Assembly: GCF_001005085.2 (NCBI RefSeq)
Contig: NZ_LBMU02000055.1
Coordinates: forward strand, 1 to 64,000
Source: Streptomyces humi
GTDB taxonomy: Bacteria > Actinomycetota > Actinomycetes > Streptomycetales > Streptomycetaceae
Length of the DNA: 64,000 nt
Reading direction: 5' to 3'
The notes beneath the pieces are model-generated. The model did not search any database and was not told the DNA's origin. It saw only the letters and a program-made list of their open reading frames with translations. The position numbers were made by a program, and so were the translations under genes. The stretch's first letter is position 1. Every line of letters starts with the position of its first letter. Positions 6,988 to 15,630 of the stretch are shown piece by piece.

Positions 6988-9666
6988 TCAGGTGTGCTCA
7001 TGGAACATGGCGATCGTGTAGGTGTGTGTGCCCGGTCCTGCGGTCACGGGATCGGCTCCCGGGAGGCGGATCTCCGCCTCGGTGCCCGGAGGGATCAGCA
7101 CCGTGAGGCTGAACTCCCCGCCCTGGAGCCGCCATTCGCTCGCGATGCGGCCGTGGGGCGATTCGAGGCGAGCGGATGCGGAGCCGAGTCCGCCGCCCGG
7201 CTGCGGGGCGATGACGAAACGCCGGTATCCGGCTTCGCCCGCGGCGGGGGTCACGGGCAGGCGGATGCCCGCGACGTACTGGTGGAGGAAGGAGACGACG
7301 GAACCCTTGCTGTAGTGGTTGTAGGACATCTTGGGACGTCCCCCGCCGTCGGTTCCCTCCCAGTCCTCCCAGATGGTGGTCGCCCCTCTGTCGATCATGG
7401 TCAGCCAGGAGGGCGCGGTGTCCTGGAGCAGCAGTTCGTAGGCGAGGTCGAGCCGGCCGGCCTCGGCGAGGACCGGAAGCAGCAGGCCGGTGCTGAGGAA
7501 GCCGGTGGACAGGTGGGTGCCGGCGGCGCGGATCAGGGCGGCGAGCCGGTCGGCGGTGCGGGGCCGCAGCGGGGCCGGGACCAGGTCGAAGGCCAGCGCG
7601 CGGACCAGGGTGGCCTGGGTGTCGGGGGTGATGGTGCCGTCGTCGGCGAGGTACTCGCGCTGCCATGCGCGCCGGGCGCCCTCGGCGATGCGGCGGTAGC
7701 GGGCCTCGTCGGCCGGGTGCCCGAGCAGGGCGGCGGCGCGGGCGAGCAGGTCGGCCGAGCGGTGCAGGTAGGCGGTGGCCACGGCGCCGTGGTCGCGCGT
7801 GGGATCGAGATCCGGGACGACACCCGGCTCCAGCCATTCACCGAAGTGGAAACCCGTGTCCCACAAGTGCTCCTCGTGCGGGGCCGGTCGGCGCCGTGCG
7901 GCAGCCCGGTCGGGGTGGCGGCGGGTGCGGGCCTGGTGGGCGGCGAAGTCGACCCAGGCGCACATGGAGGGGTACTGGACGCGCAGGAGGTCCAGGTCGC
8001 CGTAGGCGCGCCACATCTCCCAGGGGACGATGACGGCGGCGTCGCCCCAGCCCGCCGATCCGTTCATGCCGCCTTCGGCGGAGGCGCGGCGGGCCCGCTC
8101 GTCGGCGGGGTCGGGTACGAAGTTGGGGACGGTGCCGTCGGCCCACTGGCCGGCCGCCAGGTCGCGCAGCCACTTGGCGGTGAAGCCTGCGACGTCGTAG
8201 AGGTAGGCGGCGGTGGGCGCGAAGACCTGCCAGTCGCCTGTCCACGCGGCGCGCTCGCGCTGGGGGCAGTCCGTGGGTACGTCGCACACGTTGCCGCGCA
8301 GGCTCCACACGGCGGCTTCGTGGAGTCGGTTGAGCCGTTCGTCGCTGCTGGTGAACCAGCCGGTGCGGGTCAGGTCGGTGTGCACGACGACGCCGCGGAC
8401 GTCGTCCGGGGTGAGCGGCCCGGGGTGGCCCTCCACGCGGACGTAGCGGAAGCCGTGGGTGGTGTGGCGCGGCTCGAACACGTCGCCGGGCCGGCCCGCC
8501 GAGACGACCGTGTCGATCTGCCCGGCGGGCAGAGGACGACGGGTCGCCCAGTCGAACGCGCGGATGTTGTCGGTGGTCACGTCGCCTTGGGCGTCGAGGG
8601 CTTCGCCGTGGACGAGGGTGAGGCGGGTCCCGGCGGGGCCGAGGTTCGTCAGCCGTACCCAGCCGTTGATGTTCTGTCCCAGGTCCACCACATGACGGGC
8701 GGCCCCGAGTGAGGTCACCGCGACGGGTGTGAGTTCCTCGACCCGGCGGACGGGCGGGGCGAGAGGACCGGTCAGGCGCGTGAAGTCGTCGTAGAGCCCG
8801 CCGACGGCGACCTGTGCCTTCCCCCAGTCGCGGTCGTCGAACGCGGCCGTCGCCCAGCGCGGGGTGTGGAGGCGCAGATCGGTGGTCTGGCCGTCCATGA
8901 GGTCGGCGGCGGTGATGGCGCCCGGGGCGCTGCGCCAGGCGGGGCCGGTGCCCAGGACGGTCGTGGTGCCGTCGTGGTGCGTGATCGTCAGTTGGGCGAG
9001 AAGAGCGGTACGGGAGCCGAAGCCGTCCGCCTCGCGGGCGAAGCCGTGCCGGCCGCGGAACCAGCCGTCGGACAGGATCGCCCCGACGGCGTTGTCACCG
9101 TGGACCAGCAGGTCCGTGACGTCGTACGCCTGGACCTGGAGGCGGGAGCGGTAGGCGGTGAAGCCCGGGGTGAGTTCCATGTCCCCGATGCGCCGGCCGT
9201 TGAGGAACGCCTCGTACACCCCGTGGGCGGTGGCGTGCAGCCGCGCCTCGCGGACGGGCTTGGCGAGGCTGAAGCCGTGGCGCAGCAAGTGGGCGGGCCG
9301 GTGGCCGGCGGCGGCGGGTTCGTCCTCCGCCGGCTCGATCCAGTGTGCCTGCCAGTCCTGCGGCTCGAGCAGGCCGGTCTCCCACCAGGACTCCTCGGAC
9401 CAGGGGCTTTCACCCAGGTCGGTCCACACCTTCACCCGCCAGGGTATCCGGACGGCCGAGCCGGCCACCGTACCCCCGTAGGGGATGCGGGTGTTGTCCT
9501 GGGACTCCACCCGGCCCGTGTCCCAGTCCCCGGCCTCGACGCGGTACGCGAGTTGTGCGCGGGCATCGTGCGGAAGTCGCCACGACAGGCGCGGGCGTCG
9601 GGTGTGGATGCCCAGAGGCCGGTCGAGGTGTTCGACGCGCAGGTGGCTGGGGCGGGCGTGGGGCAC
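6988..9666 (-). CDS. Alpha-L-rhamnosidase, GH78
   Basis: Glycoside hydrolase of 892 residues with the usual family order: Ig-like N-terminal domain, rhamnosidase_N carbohydrate-binding region, (alpha/alpha)6 catalytic barrel, C-terminal beta domain. The barrel shows DCPQRERAAWTGD, which carries catalytic acid residues in GH78, and later TIWEDWEG and SYNHYSKGS. No signal peptide is visible, so it likely acts inside the cell. Start 9666 (GTG) is preferred because AGAGGA lies 6 nt before it; a TTG at 9681 is the alternative. It follows the MFS gene by 50 bp and probably shares its transcript. It may remove rhamnose from flavonoid glycosides feeding the nearby quercetinase. Confidence 0.93.
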   Translation of the reverse strand: MPHARPSHLRVEHLDRPLGIHTRRPRLSWRLPHDARAQLAYRVEAGDWDTGRVESQDNTRIPYGGTVAGSAVRIPWRVKVWTDLGESPWSEESWWETGLLEPQDWQAHWIEPAEDEPAAAGHRPAHLLRHGFSLAKPVREARLHATAHGVYEAFLNGRRIGDMELTPGFTAYRSRLQVQAYDVTDLLVHGDNAVGAILSDGWFRGRHGFAREADGFGSRTALLAQLTITHHDGTTTVLGTGPAWRSAPGAITAADLMDGQTTDLRLHTPRWATAAFDDRDWGKAQVAVGGLYDDFTRLTGPLAPPVRRVEELTPVAVTSLGAARHVVDLGQNINGWVRLTNLGPAGTRLTLVHGEALDAQGDVTTDNIRAFDWATRRPLPAGQIDTVVSAGRPGDVFEPRHTTHGFRYVRVEGHPGPLTPDDVRGVVVHTDLTRTGWFTSSDERLNRLHEAAVWSLRGNVCDVPTDCPQRERAAWTGDWQVFAPTAAYLYDVAGFTAKWLRDLAAGQWADGTVPNFVPDPADERARRASAEGGMNGSAGWGDAAVIVPWEMWRAYGDLDLLRVQYPSMCAWVDFAAHQARTRRHPDRAAARRRPAPHEEHLWDTGFHFGEWLEPGVVPDLDPTRDHGAVATAYLHRSADLLARAAALLGHPADEARYRRIAEGARRAWQREYLADDGTITPDTQATLVRALAFDLVPAPLRPRTADRLAALIRAAGTHLSTGFLSTGLLLPVLAEAGRLDLAYELLLQDTAPSWLTMIDRGATTIWEDWEGTDGGGRPKMSYNHYSKGSVVSFLHQYVAGIRLPVTPAAGEAGYRRFVIAPQPGGGLGSASARLESPHGRIASEWRLQGGEFSLTVLIPPGTEAEIRLPGADPVTAGPGTHTYTIAMFHEHT

Positions 9667-9716
9667 GGGTGTTCCTCTCAAACGGGTGTGGGAATGTGGA
9701 GGTGTGGGCGGTTTTT

Positions 9717-11237
9717 TCAGGCGGTCCGGGCGGTGGTCGGCGGGGTGGCGAGGTCGTGTGCGGCGGTGTCCGCGGGGCGGCCGAGCCGGGGGATGGCGAG
9801 CGAGATCAGCAGGCCGAGGACGACGACGGCGGCCATCGTGAGGTAGGCGTGGGTGAAGGCGGCGTCGTGGTAGAAGGCGGTGCCGTGGAACACGGTGGAG
9901 TCCGCCGCCAGGACGGTGTAGAGCGCCTGGTTGGTCAGAGCCAGGAAGACCTGGGTGAGAAGCGACGACAGTCCGTTGGCGGCGGCCTGCTCCTCGGCGG
10001 AGACCACCGACACGATCATGGCCTGCTGGCCGGCCATCAGGATGCCGCCGCCCAGGCCCATGACGAGACCGGTCAGGACGATCTGGGCGGCGTCGTGGTG
10101 GTAGAGGCCGGCCAGGACGAGCCCGGTGGCGAGGACGCCGAGTCCCATGTACCAGACACTGCGCGGACTGACCGTCCGCACGGCCCTGCCGACGCCGATG
10201 CCGGCCGCGAAGGTGATGATTCCGGCGGGGATGCCGAGCACTGCGTTGTGCGTGGTCGACCAGCCCAGCCCGTCGGAGACGTGCGGGATCGGCGGGAAGA
10301 GCGCCAGGAAGATCAGGATCGCCTGTGAGGCGAAGAAGGCCGCCTGGGGCACGGAGGAGCCGAGCAGCACGGTGGCCAGCGACCTGCGCCCCAGCATGCG
10401 GAGGTCCAGGATCGGGTTCGCCACCCGCAGTTCCACGGTGACGAAGACGGCCAGCGCGGTCAGACCGCCGAGGAAGGAGGCGATCACCGCGGCCGAGGTC
10501 CAGCCCCAGTCACGGCCCTGGCCGACGCCGAAGACCACCAGGGCGAGGCCGCCGCCCAGGAGCAGCGCACCGGACCGGTCGAGCCGTTCGGCCACCGCTC
10601 GCCGCGGTGTCTCGGGCACGGCGAGCAGCGCCAGGATCGCCACCACGGTGGAGGCGACCAGGAACCACAGGGCACCGCGCCAGCCGAACGCGTCCAGCAG
10701 CCAGCCGGACAGCAGCGGGGCGAGCATGCTGAGCACACCGACCGAGCCGGCGACCGTACCCAGCGCCACGGCGACCTTGCGGGGCGGGAACAGATCGCGG
10801 ACGGCGGCCAGGACGAGGACCGCGACGGGACCGTAGAGGCCGCCGATCACGCGGCCGATGACCATCACCGGATAGTTCGGGGCGGCCACCGTGACGAGGT
10901 CGCCGACGAGTCCGGCCGCCGCGAGAGCGAGCATCACCCTGCGCTTGCCGTACATGTCGCCCAGGCGTACCGCGAACGGCGTGGCGACGATCGTGGCCAG
11001 GGTGAAGGCCAGGCTGAACCAGGCGATCTGCGTGGTGTGGAAGTGCTGCGCGATCTGCGGCTGGGAGTTCGCGGCGATGATCCCGGCCACCACGAGCAGC
11101 TGTCCGGGCCAGATCAGGGCGGTCAGCCGGCGCAGCTCGGAAGCGCTCCAACGCCCGGTATCGCGGGCATCGGTCAGGCGGGGGTCACCAGGGGCGGCGG
11201 GCGGGGACAGCGGCGCCGGGTCCTGCGAAAGGCTCAT
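9717..11237 (-). CDS. MFS transporter, 14-helix DHA2 type
   Basis: Integral membrane transporter of 506 residues with about 14 hydrophobic helices. The MFS motif between helices 2 and 3 is RLGDMYGKRRVM, and the helix-5 region (GSVGVLSMLAPLLSGWLLDAF) resembles the antiporter motif C. DHA2 members export drugs or small organic compounds using the proton gradient. Here it lies upstream of a rhamnosidase on one transcript, so handling a glycoside or aglycone is an alternative to drug efflux. It is divergent from a TetR gene with an inverted repeat between them, the usual repressor/efflux arrangement. Confidence 0.88.
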   Translation of the reverse strand: MSLSQDPAPLSPPAAPGDPRLTDARDTGRWSASELRRLTALIWPGQLLVVAGIIAANSQPQIAQHFHTTQIAWFSLAFTLATIVATPFAVRLGDMYGKRRVMLALAAAGLVGDLVTVAAPNYPVMVIGRVIGGLYGPVAVLVLAAVRDLFPPRKVAVALGTVAGSVGVLSMLAPLLSGWLLDAFGWRGALWFLVASTVVAILALLAVPETPRRAVAERLDRSGALLLGGGLALVVFGVGQGRDWGWTSAAVIASFLGGLTALAVFVTVELRVANPILDLRMLGRRSLATVLLGSSVPQAAFFASQAILIFLALFPPIPHVSDGLGWSTTHNAVLGIPAGIITFAAGIGVGRAVRTVSPRSVWYMGLGVLATGLVLAGLYHHDAAQIVLTGLVMGLGGGILMAGQQAMIVSVVSAEEQAAANGLSSLLTQVFLALTNQALYTVLAADSTVFHGTAFYHDAAFTHAYLTMAAVVVLGLLISLAIPRLGRPADTAAHDLATPPTTARTA

Positions 11238-11298
11238 GTGGAGGCTCCCAGGAAGGTCGGCGCATCGTTACGCCGAGGTTTCGACCGATGATGCGAAG

Positions 11299-11324
11299 CG
11301 AAAACCGAGTACGCTAGGTTTTCG
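11299..11324. promoter_or_regulatory. Inverted repeat, likely TetR operator
   Basis: CGAAAACC-N10-GGTTTTCG lies in the gap between the divergent MFS and TetR genes. Perfect 8-bp arms spaced by one helical turn fit a TetR dimer. The site would block both promoters. Confidence 0.65.
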
Positions 11325-11396
11325 GAGAGTGACTCATGTCACAGCACGGGTCGTGGCGGGCACCGCCCGGTGCCCCCGCGAACGGAGGTGACTACG

Positions 11397-12038
11397 GTGA
11401 ACCCCATGACCAGCAGCACCCAGGGGCGGCGAGGCAGCTACGCGGTCGGCATCGCCCGACGGCAGAAAATCGTGGAGGCGGCCGCCCGGCGGTTCGCCCT
11501 CGAGGGCTACCAGCGCACCGCGCTCACCCGCGTCGCGGAGGACGTCGGCATCACCGAGGGCGGTCTGCTGCACCACTTCCGCAGCAAGAAGCACCTGCTG
11601 CTCGCCGTGATGGAGCATCGCTTCACCGCCGAGGCCGCGTGGTGGTCCCGGCTCCCCGACGACGCGGACGGCCGCGACATCCTGCGGGCCATGGTGGCGG
11701 CCACCGAACGCCACCTGAGGGAGCCCGGTCTCATCGAGCTGTTCGTCCTGACCTCGGCCGAGGCCGCCGATCCCGCGAGCGCGGCGCACGCGCTCTTCGC
11801 GGAGCGCTACCAGAGCGCCGTCGACGAACTCGCCCGGAAACTGGCCGCCGCGATGGATCTGGGCACGGTACGCGCGGACACCGACTGCCCCGCGGTGGCC
11901 CGCGAGTGCATCGCCGTCAGCGACGGCCTCCAGTTGCAGTGGGTGATCTCCGGCGGCACGCTGGACCTGGCCGAAGCCGTCCGCCTGCACGCCGACCGCC
12001 TCGCACGCACACTCCTGCCCGACGGCAACGGACTCTGA
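11397..12038 (+). CDS. TetR-family transcriptional regulator
   Basis: Repressor of 213 residues. The start GTG at 11397 follows GGAGG by 8 nt; earlier in-frame GTG codons have no ribosome-binding site. The TetR helix-turn-helix is RTALTRVAEDVGITEGGLLHHF at about residues 37-58. The remaining ~150 residues form the ligand-binding/dimer domain. It is divergent from the MFS-rhamnosidase operon across the CGAAAACC/GGTTTTCG repeat and probably controls that operon and itself. Confidence 0.9.
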   Translation: MNPMTSSTQGRRGSYAVGIARRQKIVEAAARRFALEGYQRTALTRVAEDVGITEGGLLHHFRSKKHLLLAVMEHRFTAEAAWWSRLPDDADGRDILRAMVAATERHLREPGLIELFVLTSAEAADPASAAHALFAERYQSAVDELARKLAAAMDLGTVRADTDCPAVARECIAVSDGLQLQWVISGGTLDLAEAVRLHADRLARTLLPDGNGL

Positions 12039-12296
12039 CCGCCTCCACGGAGAGCGGGGCCCGGCCCGGCCCCCGCACGTCCTTCCTGCACGCCCCCTTG
12101 TCGGCGGGTGTGCCCGAGCACGTCAGGTACGCAATCCCGGACTTCTGCTGCGGTGACTCCAGCCGCACGCCCTGCGTTCCTACCGACCGACCGCCCCGAG
12201 ACGGTGACGTCGCGGACCAGGGCGAGGGACCAGCGGTCGAGCGTTCGGCCGGCAGCGCGCGTGACGACGGCCACGTGCCGGCCCGTTCCTCCTCGT

Positions 12297-12707
12297 TCAG
12301 GCACTGGCCGGGGCGGTGGTGTACTCCTCGTCGGTGACGGGGGCGAGCCAGTGCACGACGTCGTGATCGTCGTCCCCCTCGTTGATGGCCAGGTGGACCA
12401 TCAACCGGTTCGGGGCGGCGCCGTGCCAGTGCTCCTCGTCGGCCTCGAACAGGACGCGGTCGCCGGGCCTGATGACCTCGACCGGCCCGCCACGGCGCTG
12501 GCACAGACCGACGCCCTCGGTGACGAAGACGGTCTGCCCCAGCGGGTGCCGGTGCCAGTGGGTGCGCGCGCCGGGCATGAAGTGCACCAGGTTCGCGGTG
12601 ACCCGGGACGGGGCGGGGGCGGCGGCGACGGCGTCGATGTAGACGTCGCCGGTGAACCAGTCGGCCGGTCCCTTGGCGGTGTCGACCGAACTGCGGGTGA
12701 TCTGCAT
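12297..12707 (-). CDS. Cupin-domain protein
   Basis: Small single-domain cupin of 136 residues. The metal-binding motifs are GARTHWHRHPLGQTVFVTEG (His-x-His, Gln/Glu position) and EEHWHGA. Similar stand-alone cupins are annotated as mandelonitrile-lyase-like or as carboxymuconolactone-type accessory enzymes; the reaction cannot be assigned. GAAGGA precedes the ATG. It lies 51 bp downstream of the alcohol dehydrogenase gene, with a 13-bp tandem repeat in the gap, and probably shares its transcript. Confidence 0.85.
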   Translation of the reverse strand: MQITRSSVDTAKGPADWFTGDVYIDAVAAAPAPSRVTANLVHFMPGARTHWHRHPLGQTVFVTEGVGLCQRRGGPVEVIRPGDRVLFEADEEHWHGAAPNRLMVHLAINEGDDDHDVVHWLAPVTDEEYTTAPASA

Positions 12708-12729
12708 GGATGTTCCTTCGGACTGGCGC

Positions 12730-12768
12730 TTGTCAGGGCTTCTTGTCAGGGCTTCTTGTCAGGGCTTG
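12730..12768. repeat. Three copies of a 13-bp tandem repeat (TTGTCAGGGCTTC)
   Basis: The innermost copy contains the final Lys-Pro-stop of the alcohol dehydrogenase gene (read as AAGCCCTGACAAG on its strand), and the other copies extend into the spacer. Slippage here has duplicated the 3' end of the gene, including the stop codon, three times. Confidence 0.8.
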
Positions 12769-13763
12769 AGGAGGGTCTTCACGGCGCGGCGCTCGTCCAT
12801 CGCCCGGTAGCCCTCGGCGACCTGGTCGAGGGGCAGGGTCAGGTCGAAGACCCGTCCCGGGTCGATCCGGCGGTTGAGGACGCGGTCGATCAGGTCGGGG
12901 AGGTAGCGGCGTACGGGGGCGGGGCCGCCCCGCAGGCCGACATGGGAGAAGAACAGCTCCTGCCCGTCGACCGCGACGTCGTGGGGGACGCCGACGAAGC
13001 CGACGTTGCCGCCGGGGCGGGCGGAGTGCAGGGCCTGGCGCATCGCCTCGGCCGTGCCGACGCACTCCAGGACACTGTCGGCGCCGATCCCGCCGGTCAG
13101 CTCCCTGATCCGCTCGATGCCCTGGTCGCCGCGCTCGGTGACGATGTCGGTGGCACCGAACTCCAGCGCCAGCTTCTGCCGGCTCTCGTGCCGGGACATG
13201 GCGATGATCCGCCGCGCGCCCATCTCCTTCGCCGCGATCACGGCGCACAGGCCCACCGCGCCGTCGCCGACGACCACGGCCGTCGAGCCGGGCGTGACCT
13301 CGGCGGCCTCGGCGGCCCACCAACCGGTGCCCATGACGTCGGACACGGCCAGCAGACCCGGCCAGAACTCCTCGCCGGGCACCTCGTCGGTGGCGACCAG
13401 GGTGCCCTGGGCGTTGGGGATGCGCACGTACTCGGCCTGGCAGGTCGACATGAACTCGCGGTGCAGGCAGTTCGACTGGAAGCCGTTGGCGCAGTTGGCG
13501 CAGGTGTTGTCGGAGGTGGCGAAGGACCCGACGACGAACTGGCCCGGCCGCAGCGCGGTGACCTCGGGGCCGACCTCCTCCACGAAGCCGACGTACTCGT
13601 GGCCCATCGGGTGCGGGTCGACGATCGGCTCGGCACCGCGGTACGACCACAGGTCCGAGCCGCACACACAGGTCACGGCCGTCCGGATGACCGCGTCGGT
13701 CGGGTGAAGGATCTCGGGGTCGGCCACGGTCTCGAAACGGACGTCGCCGGGAGCGTGGATCAC
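12759..13763 (-). CDS. Zinc-dependent alcohol dehydrogenase (MDR superfamily)
   Basis: NAD(P)-dependent medium-chain dehydrogenase of 334 residues. Catalytic-zinc ligands appear as TCVCGSDLW (Cys), MGHEYVGFVEEVG (His/Glu) and a distal site; structural-zinc cysteines appear as CANCANGFQSNC. The nucleotide fold is VVVGDGAVGLCAV. The in-frame start is the GTG at 13763, which has no close ribosome-binding site. An ATG at 13780 with AAAGGA ahead of it is out of frame because CAGTG is tandemly duplicated between it and the GTG. It encodes only MRGAVQ and its stop overlaps the GTG. The gene is upstream of the cupin gene and divergent from the MmyB regulator. Confidence 0.87.
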   Translation of the reverse strand: MIHAPGDVRFETVADPEILHPTDAVIRTAVTCVCGSDLWSYRGAEPIVDPHPMGHEYVGFVEEVGPEVTALRPGQFVVGSFATSDNTCANCANGFQSNCLHREFMSTCQAEYVRIPNAQGTLVATDEVPGEEFWPGLLAVSDVMGTGWWAAEAAEVTPGSTAVVVGDGAVGLCAVIAAKEMGARRIIAMSRHESRQKLALEFGATDIVTERGDQGIERIRELTGGIGADSVLECVGTAEAMRQALHSARPGGNVGFVGVPHDVAVDGQELFFSHVGLRGGPAPVRRYLPDLIDRVLNRRIDPGRVFDLTLPLDQVAEGYRAMDERRAVKTLLKP

Positions 13764-13940
13764 TGCACTGCGCCGCGCATGAGTGGGGTTCCTTTGCGTG
13801 CCGGGGCGTGCGGCCGCCGGATGACCGGGGCCGTCGCCGTGCCGTGTGCGGAGCGGGGTGCATGTCCGTCGTGCCGGGGCGGAAAGCACCACGTCAACCA
13901 GGTAACCCGGTCCGGCCGTACGGAGCGAGGCACCGTCAAT

Positions 13941-13961
13941 GGGTGTACCGCCAGTACACCC
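13941..13961. promoter_or_regulatory. Perfect palindrome between ADH and MmyB-type regulator
   Basis: GGGTGTAC-CGCCA-GTACACCC: 8-bp perfect arms in the 231-bp divergent gap, 34 bp before the regulator start. It is probably the operator of that regulator and governs both directions. Confidence 0.7.
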
Positions 13962-13994
13962 TTGTGGACGCGGGCAGGACGTACCGTCGAAGGC

Positions 13995-14882
13995 GTGGAC
14001 AACCAGGCAGAGGTACGCGAGTTCCTGACCTCGCGGCGCGCGAAGATCAGCCCCGAACAGGCGGGACTGCCCGCGGGCAGCCGCAGGCGGGTGCCCGGCC
14101 TGCGCCGCAGCGAGGTCGCCGCGCTCGCCGATGTGAGCGTGGAGTACTACGCCAAACTGGAGCGCGGGAACCTCGCCGGAGCCTCCCCGGCCGTCCTCGA
14201 AGCCGTCGCCCGCGCCCTTCACCTCGACGACGCCGAACGCGCCCACCTCCTGAACCTGGCGCAGGCCGCCGACGGCTCCGACGCCCTCACGCGGCCCCGC
14301 CGCCGCGCCACCCGGGCCTGGACCGCCCACCGGAGCCTGCAATGGGTCCTGGACGCCGTCACCACCGGCCCGGCCTTCGTCCGCAACGGCCGTATGGACC
14401 TGCTCGCCACCAACCAGCTCGCCCGCGCCTTCTACGACGACGTCTACGCCTCGGCCGGCAACCAGGCCAACCTGGCGCGCTTCCAGTTCCTCGACCCCGC
14501 CTCGCGCCGCTTCTACCCCGACTGGGACCTGGCCGCCGACATGGCCGTGGCCATCCTGCGCACCGAAGCCGGGCGCGACCCCCACGACAAGGACCTCCAC
14601 GACCTGGTCGGCGAGCTGTCCACCCGCAGCGACGACTTCCGCACGCGCTGGGGCGCCCACGACGTCCGCCACCACGGCACCGGCACCAAGCGCTTCCACC
14701 ACCACGCCGTCGGTGACCTGACGCTCGCCTACGAGGGCCTGGAGATGGCCGCCGAACCCGGCCTCACGCTCACCGTCTACACCGCGGAACCCGGCTCGGT
14801 CTCCGAGGAGGGACTGCGCCTGCTCTCCTCCTGGGCCGCCACAGCGGAGTCCGAGCGTCCCTCCCACCAGCCGGCGGACTGA
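13995..14882 (+). CDS. MmyB-family helix-turn-helix regulator
   Basis: Transcription factor of 295 residues from the GTG at 13995. The N-terminal XRE-type helix-turn-helix covers about residues 20-75 (RRVPGLRRSEVAALADVSVEYYAKLERG), followed by the MmyB ligand-binding domain. That domain shows the typical WVLDAVTTGPAFVRNGRMD, LATNQLARAFY and STRSDDFRTRWGAHDVR blocks; it often binds a fatty-acid-like ligand. These regulators commonly control a divergent oxidoreductase gene, as here with the zinc alcohol dehydrogenase and cupin. The palindrome at 13941-13961 is the likely target. Confidence 0.92.
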   Translation: MDNQAEVREFLTSRRAKISPEQAGLPAGSRRRVPGLRRSEVAALADVSVEYYAKLERGNLAGASPAVLEAVARALHLDDAERAHLLNLAQAADGSDALTRPRRRATRAWTAHRSLQWVLDAVTTGPAFVRNGRMDLLATNQLARAFYDDVYASAGNQANLARFQFLDPASRRFYPDWDLAADMAVAILRTEAGRDPHDKDLHDLVGELSTRSDDFRTRWGAHDVRHHGTGTKRFHHHAVGDLTLAYEGLEMAAEPGLTLTVYTAEPGSVSEEGLRLLSSWAATAESERPSHQPAD

Positions 14883-14922
14883 CCGCCGGGCTCAGCACCG
14901 ACGCCCCGGCCTCGCTGCCTGA

Positions 14923-15630
14923 TCACGGAACGTGGTCGAGTGCGCCTTCGGAGGCCCGCGCCGCCAGGTCGGGCCTGAGCATGCGGACCAGCGTGGGAAG
15001 AGCGTGGGCCGCGCTGCGAGCCTGAGCCGTTGCCAGCCCGGCGACGTCGGCGGGCAGCTCCGTGCCGTCGCGCGGAATGGCGAGGACGCGCATGCCCGCG
15101 GTGACCGCCGAACGGATGCCACTGGGGGAGTCCTCCACGGCCAGGCACTCGGAGGCCGGGACGCCGAGTTCGTACGCCGCGCGCGCATAGGCATCGGGCG
15201 CGGGCTTGGCCCGGGTCACGTCTTCGCCGCAGACGACGGTGTGCAGCCGCGCTGCGAGCCCGAGCCGTTCGAGTGCGGCGTGGACGAAGCGGCGGGGGCT
15301 GGCGGTGGCGATGCCGATCAGCCCGTGCCGTGCGGCTTCGCGCACCAGGTCCACCGCGCCGGGGAGTGCGTGTACGCGTCCGGCGTCGACTTCGCCGATC
15401 ATCGCGACGGTGCACGCTTCGATCACCTCGTCGGGTCCCGTCGCGTCGGCGCACAGGGCAGCCACGTAGGCGGCCCAGGCGCCGTTGCCGTGCAGTGCGA
15501 GGGTGTCCTCGGTGCGCCAGCGGTGCCCGTGGCGGGCCGCGAACGCGGCGCAGACCCGCGGCCACAGGTGCTGGGTGTCGAGCAGGGTGTCGTCGAGATC
15601 GAAGATCGTCGCCCGGGCCGCCACCGTCAC
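14923..15630 (-). CDS. HAD-superfamily phosphatase (subfamily IA)
   Basis: Cytosolic Mg-dependent hydrolase of 235 residues. Motif I is IFDLDDTLLDT (nucleophile Asp), motif II is ATASPRR, the Lys of motif III is in RAKPAPDAY, and motif IV is VEDSPSGI. The GTG start at 15630 overlaps the ribB stop by 4 nt (GTGA), so the two are translationally coupled. Given that link, it is a candidate for the phosphatase that removes phosphate from the ribitylamino-pyrimidine intermediate of riboflavin synthesis, or it may trim a sugar phosphate. The assignment rests on context. Confidence 0.88.
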   Translation of the reverse strand: MTVAARATIFDLDDTLLDTQHLWPRVCAAFAARHGHRWRTEDTLALHGNGAWAAYVAALCADATGPDEVIEACTVAMIGEVDAGRVHALPGAVDLVREAARHGLIGIATASPRRFVHAALERLGLAARLHTVVCGEDVTRAKPAPDAYARAAYELGVPASECLAVEDSPSGIRSAVTAGMRVLAIPRDGTELPADVAGLATAQARSAAHALPTLVRMLRPDLAARASEGALDHVP

